Positions 63,297 through 64,000 of a stretch of 64,000 nt of DNA are shown in pieces. Positions within the stretch are counted from its first letter, which is position 1. Every line of letters starts with the position of its first letter. A program made the position numbers and the translations under genes. The DNA comes from JBBQYD01 sp942493075 (GTDB taxonomy: Bacteria; Verrucomicrobiota; Verrucomicrobiia; Limisphaerales; UBA8199). The notes under the pieces were generated by a model. That model saw nothing but the letters and a program-made list of their open reading frames with translations. It did no database searches and had not been told where the DNA came from. The DNA lies in contig OW818681.1 in the NCBI GenBank assembly GCA_942493075.1, positions 2,108,001-2,172,000 on the forward strand, given 5' to 3'.

Positions 63297-63317
63297 TTTC
63301 ACAGCTTCGCCGAGGCC
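63297..63317 (-). repeat. Right terminal inverted repeat of the IS
   Basis: Counterpart of the left repeat at 61330-61350, matching 19 of 21 positions in inverted orientation. It marks the outer boundary next to the AbrB-like gene. Confidence 0.75.
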
Positions 63318-63677
63318 GCCGATTACGTAAAGGATTGAACAGGAGTTGGACCGAGAGCACAGAGGAGAAAACCTGTGTTGAAGATTACGGCAAGACATTG
63401 TGAACAGAAGGCGGACCAAGGGAACGAAGGCGGAAAGTTGAGCTGTTTTAGTCTCCCAGTTCCAGATGAGCGTGCATCCGCAGATGAGCGGTCCGAAACT
63501 GAATTTTTAACCGCTGATAGGGACCCAATCTGACGCTAATAAGGCCTCAGGAGTCGAAGGGATACAGACGTAGTAACACGCCAGATCCTGTAGGCCGGGT
63601 CACCCGACCCGGCGAGTAAAGATTGAACAGGAGAGAGACCCAGAGAACAGAGAAAAACCTCTTCACCATCGGGCCTC
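63318..63677 (+). other. Gene-less stretch with imperfect direct repeats right of the IS
   Basis: No gene is supported here. Bases 63331-63374 and 63619-63660 are imperfect direct copies of a tract starting GATTGAACAGGAG and ending ACAGAG-rich then AAAACCT, about 287 bases apart. A palindromic extragenic element (63594-63613) lies just before the second copy. The sequence resembles decayed intergenic repeat material. Confidence 0.5.
63594..63613. repeat. Palindromic extragenic element, copy 2
   Basis: GCCGGGT and ACCCGGC form a 7-bp stem with a 6-base loop after TGTAG, the same design as copy 1 at 60967-60986. Confidence 0.55.
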
Positions 63678-64000
63678 ATGGTCTTTTCTTGGTTTCTTTG
63701 CTTGGGGCTGGGACGATGGGTTGAAGCGCGAGACTTGCGGTGTGGTGATGTGCTGGTGCTGCTCGGAGGCGAGATGGCCGCTGTTTCCAGCGTATCCGCG
63801 CGTCAGGAAAAGACTCTGGTTTGCATCTTGTCAGTGGAAGGAAGCCACACGTATAGTGTTTCGCAGGCTGGCGTTCTCGTCCACAACAAGGCATTACAAA
63901 TAAAGCCCGTGGGCGGGGCAGAGGGTGGATTGATTAATCCCAATGCGATTCGATTCTCCCAAGATTCAATCAGAGCTGGTTTCAAAGACGCGTCTCTTGG
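63678..64000 (+). pseudogene. Fragment of a polymorphic toxin: Hint-domain end plus start of C-terminal toxin domain (runs off window)
   Basis: The frame opens at ATG 63678 and is still open at base 64000 (107 codons). From about residue 14 it reads WVEARDLRCGDVLVL, then TLVCILSVEGSHTYSVS and QAGVLVHN, the standard ending of a Hint (intein-like) domain in secreted polymorphic toxins. After a short linker comes INPNAIRFSQDSI and F-K-D. I recall this R-F-S-Q-x-S-I pattern from the N-terminus of ParB/nuclease-like toxin tips, but that is unverified. The Hint N-terminal half, with its catalytic cysteine and HPF motif, and any RHS shell are absent: an in-frame stop lies near 63625. It is therefore a 5'-truncated remnant or a displaced C-terminal cassette. 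Confidence 0.7.

Larger units (their letters stand above)
61330..63317 (-). mobile_element. IS1182-type insertion sequence with accessory AbrB-like gene
   Basis: The element is bounded by imperfect inverted repeats of 21 bp: GGCTTCGCCGAAGCTGTGAAA at 61330-61350 and its counterpart, read on the minus strand, GGCCTCGGCGAAGCTGTGAAA at 63297-63317 (19 of 21 match). Between them lie an IS1182-type transposase and a small AbrB-like gene. The total is about 1988 bp. No clear target-site duplication is visible at the margins, so the precise ends could be a few bases off or one flank may have been rearranged. Confidence 0.8.

Overview
This 64 kb window reads as chromosomal DNA from a Verrucomicrobia-type bacterium, probably a Pedosphaera/Limisphaerales-like lineage. 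That placement is an inference from gene content and protein style, not a search. It rests on the MoxR/Bat cluster, the PEP-CTERM protein, MglA/roadblock proteins, two giant Ig/beta-helix surface proteins, a TAT-lipobox Gfo/Idh/MocA dehydrogenase, weak or absent Shine-Dalgarno sequences and many GTG/TTG starts. Genes are dense and often overlap by 4 bases. I saw no tRNA, rRNA, CRISPR array or recognisable riboswitch.

Region 1 (1-10.9 kb, minus strand) is one co-directional run: nusA, infB, rbfA, nrnA-like DHH phosphoesterase, truB, ribF, then moxR, DUF58, a DUF4381-like membrane protein and batA, which is cut by the window edge. A promoter candidate and an intrinsic-terminator-like hairpin lie in the nusA leader, an arrangement that suggests attenuation. 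No rimP precedes nusA.

Region 2 (11.0-16.2 kb) is a small-GTPase signalling cluster. A roadblock/LC7 protein, an MglA-like GTPase and a proline-rich protein with repeated P-L-E motifs and a C-terminal LC7-like domain lie on the minus strand. Divergent from them are a REC-DUF4388-type regulator with a roadblock-like tail, a TTG-started LC7-like small protein and a conserved-looking hypothetical.

Region 3 (16.2-25.5 kb) is housekeeping and signalling: uppP, a LysM lipoprotein-like or periplasmic protein, prmC, murA, two small proteins, an RluA-family pseudouridine synthase, a hybrid histidine kinase translationally coupled to an iron alcohol dehydrogenase, and a small basic protein.

Region 4 (25.5-52.1 kb) is the most distinctive part. 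It holds a PEP-CTERM protein followed by two co-directional giant exported proteins of 4070 and 4492 residues, 37 bp apart. The first is an RHS/YD-repeat protein with an Ig-like domain inserted near the end of its core and a toxin-position C-terminal domain. The second strings carboxypeptidase-regulatory-like modules, Ig-like domains, calcium-binding D-rich repeats and long beta-helix-type repeats. No immunity gene is evident.

Region 5 (52.1-60.7 kb) contains an exported alpha/beta hydrolase, a cofactor operon (nadC, birA, coaX and a VOC protein) ending in a strong terminator, a secreted Gfo/Idh/MocA oxidoreductase, gnd, a VanZ-like protein and a CBS-domain protein.

Region 6 (60.7-64.0 kb) is an accessory edge. 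It carries palindromic extragenic repeats and an IS1182-type insertion sequence with a transposase, an AbrB-like companion gene and matching terminal inverted repeats. At the right margin is an open frame encoding the end of a Hint domain and the start of a polymorphic-toxin-like C-terminus, running off the window.
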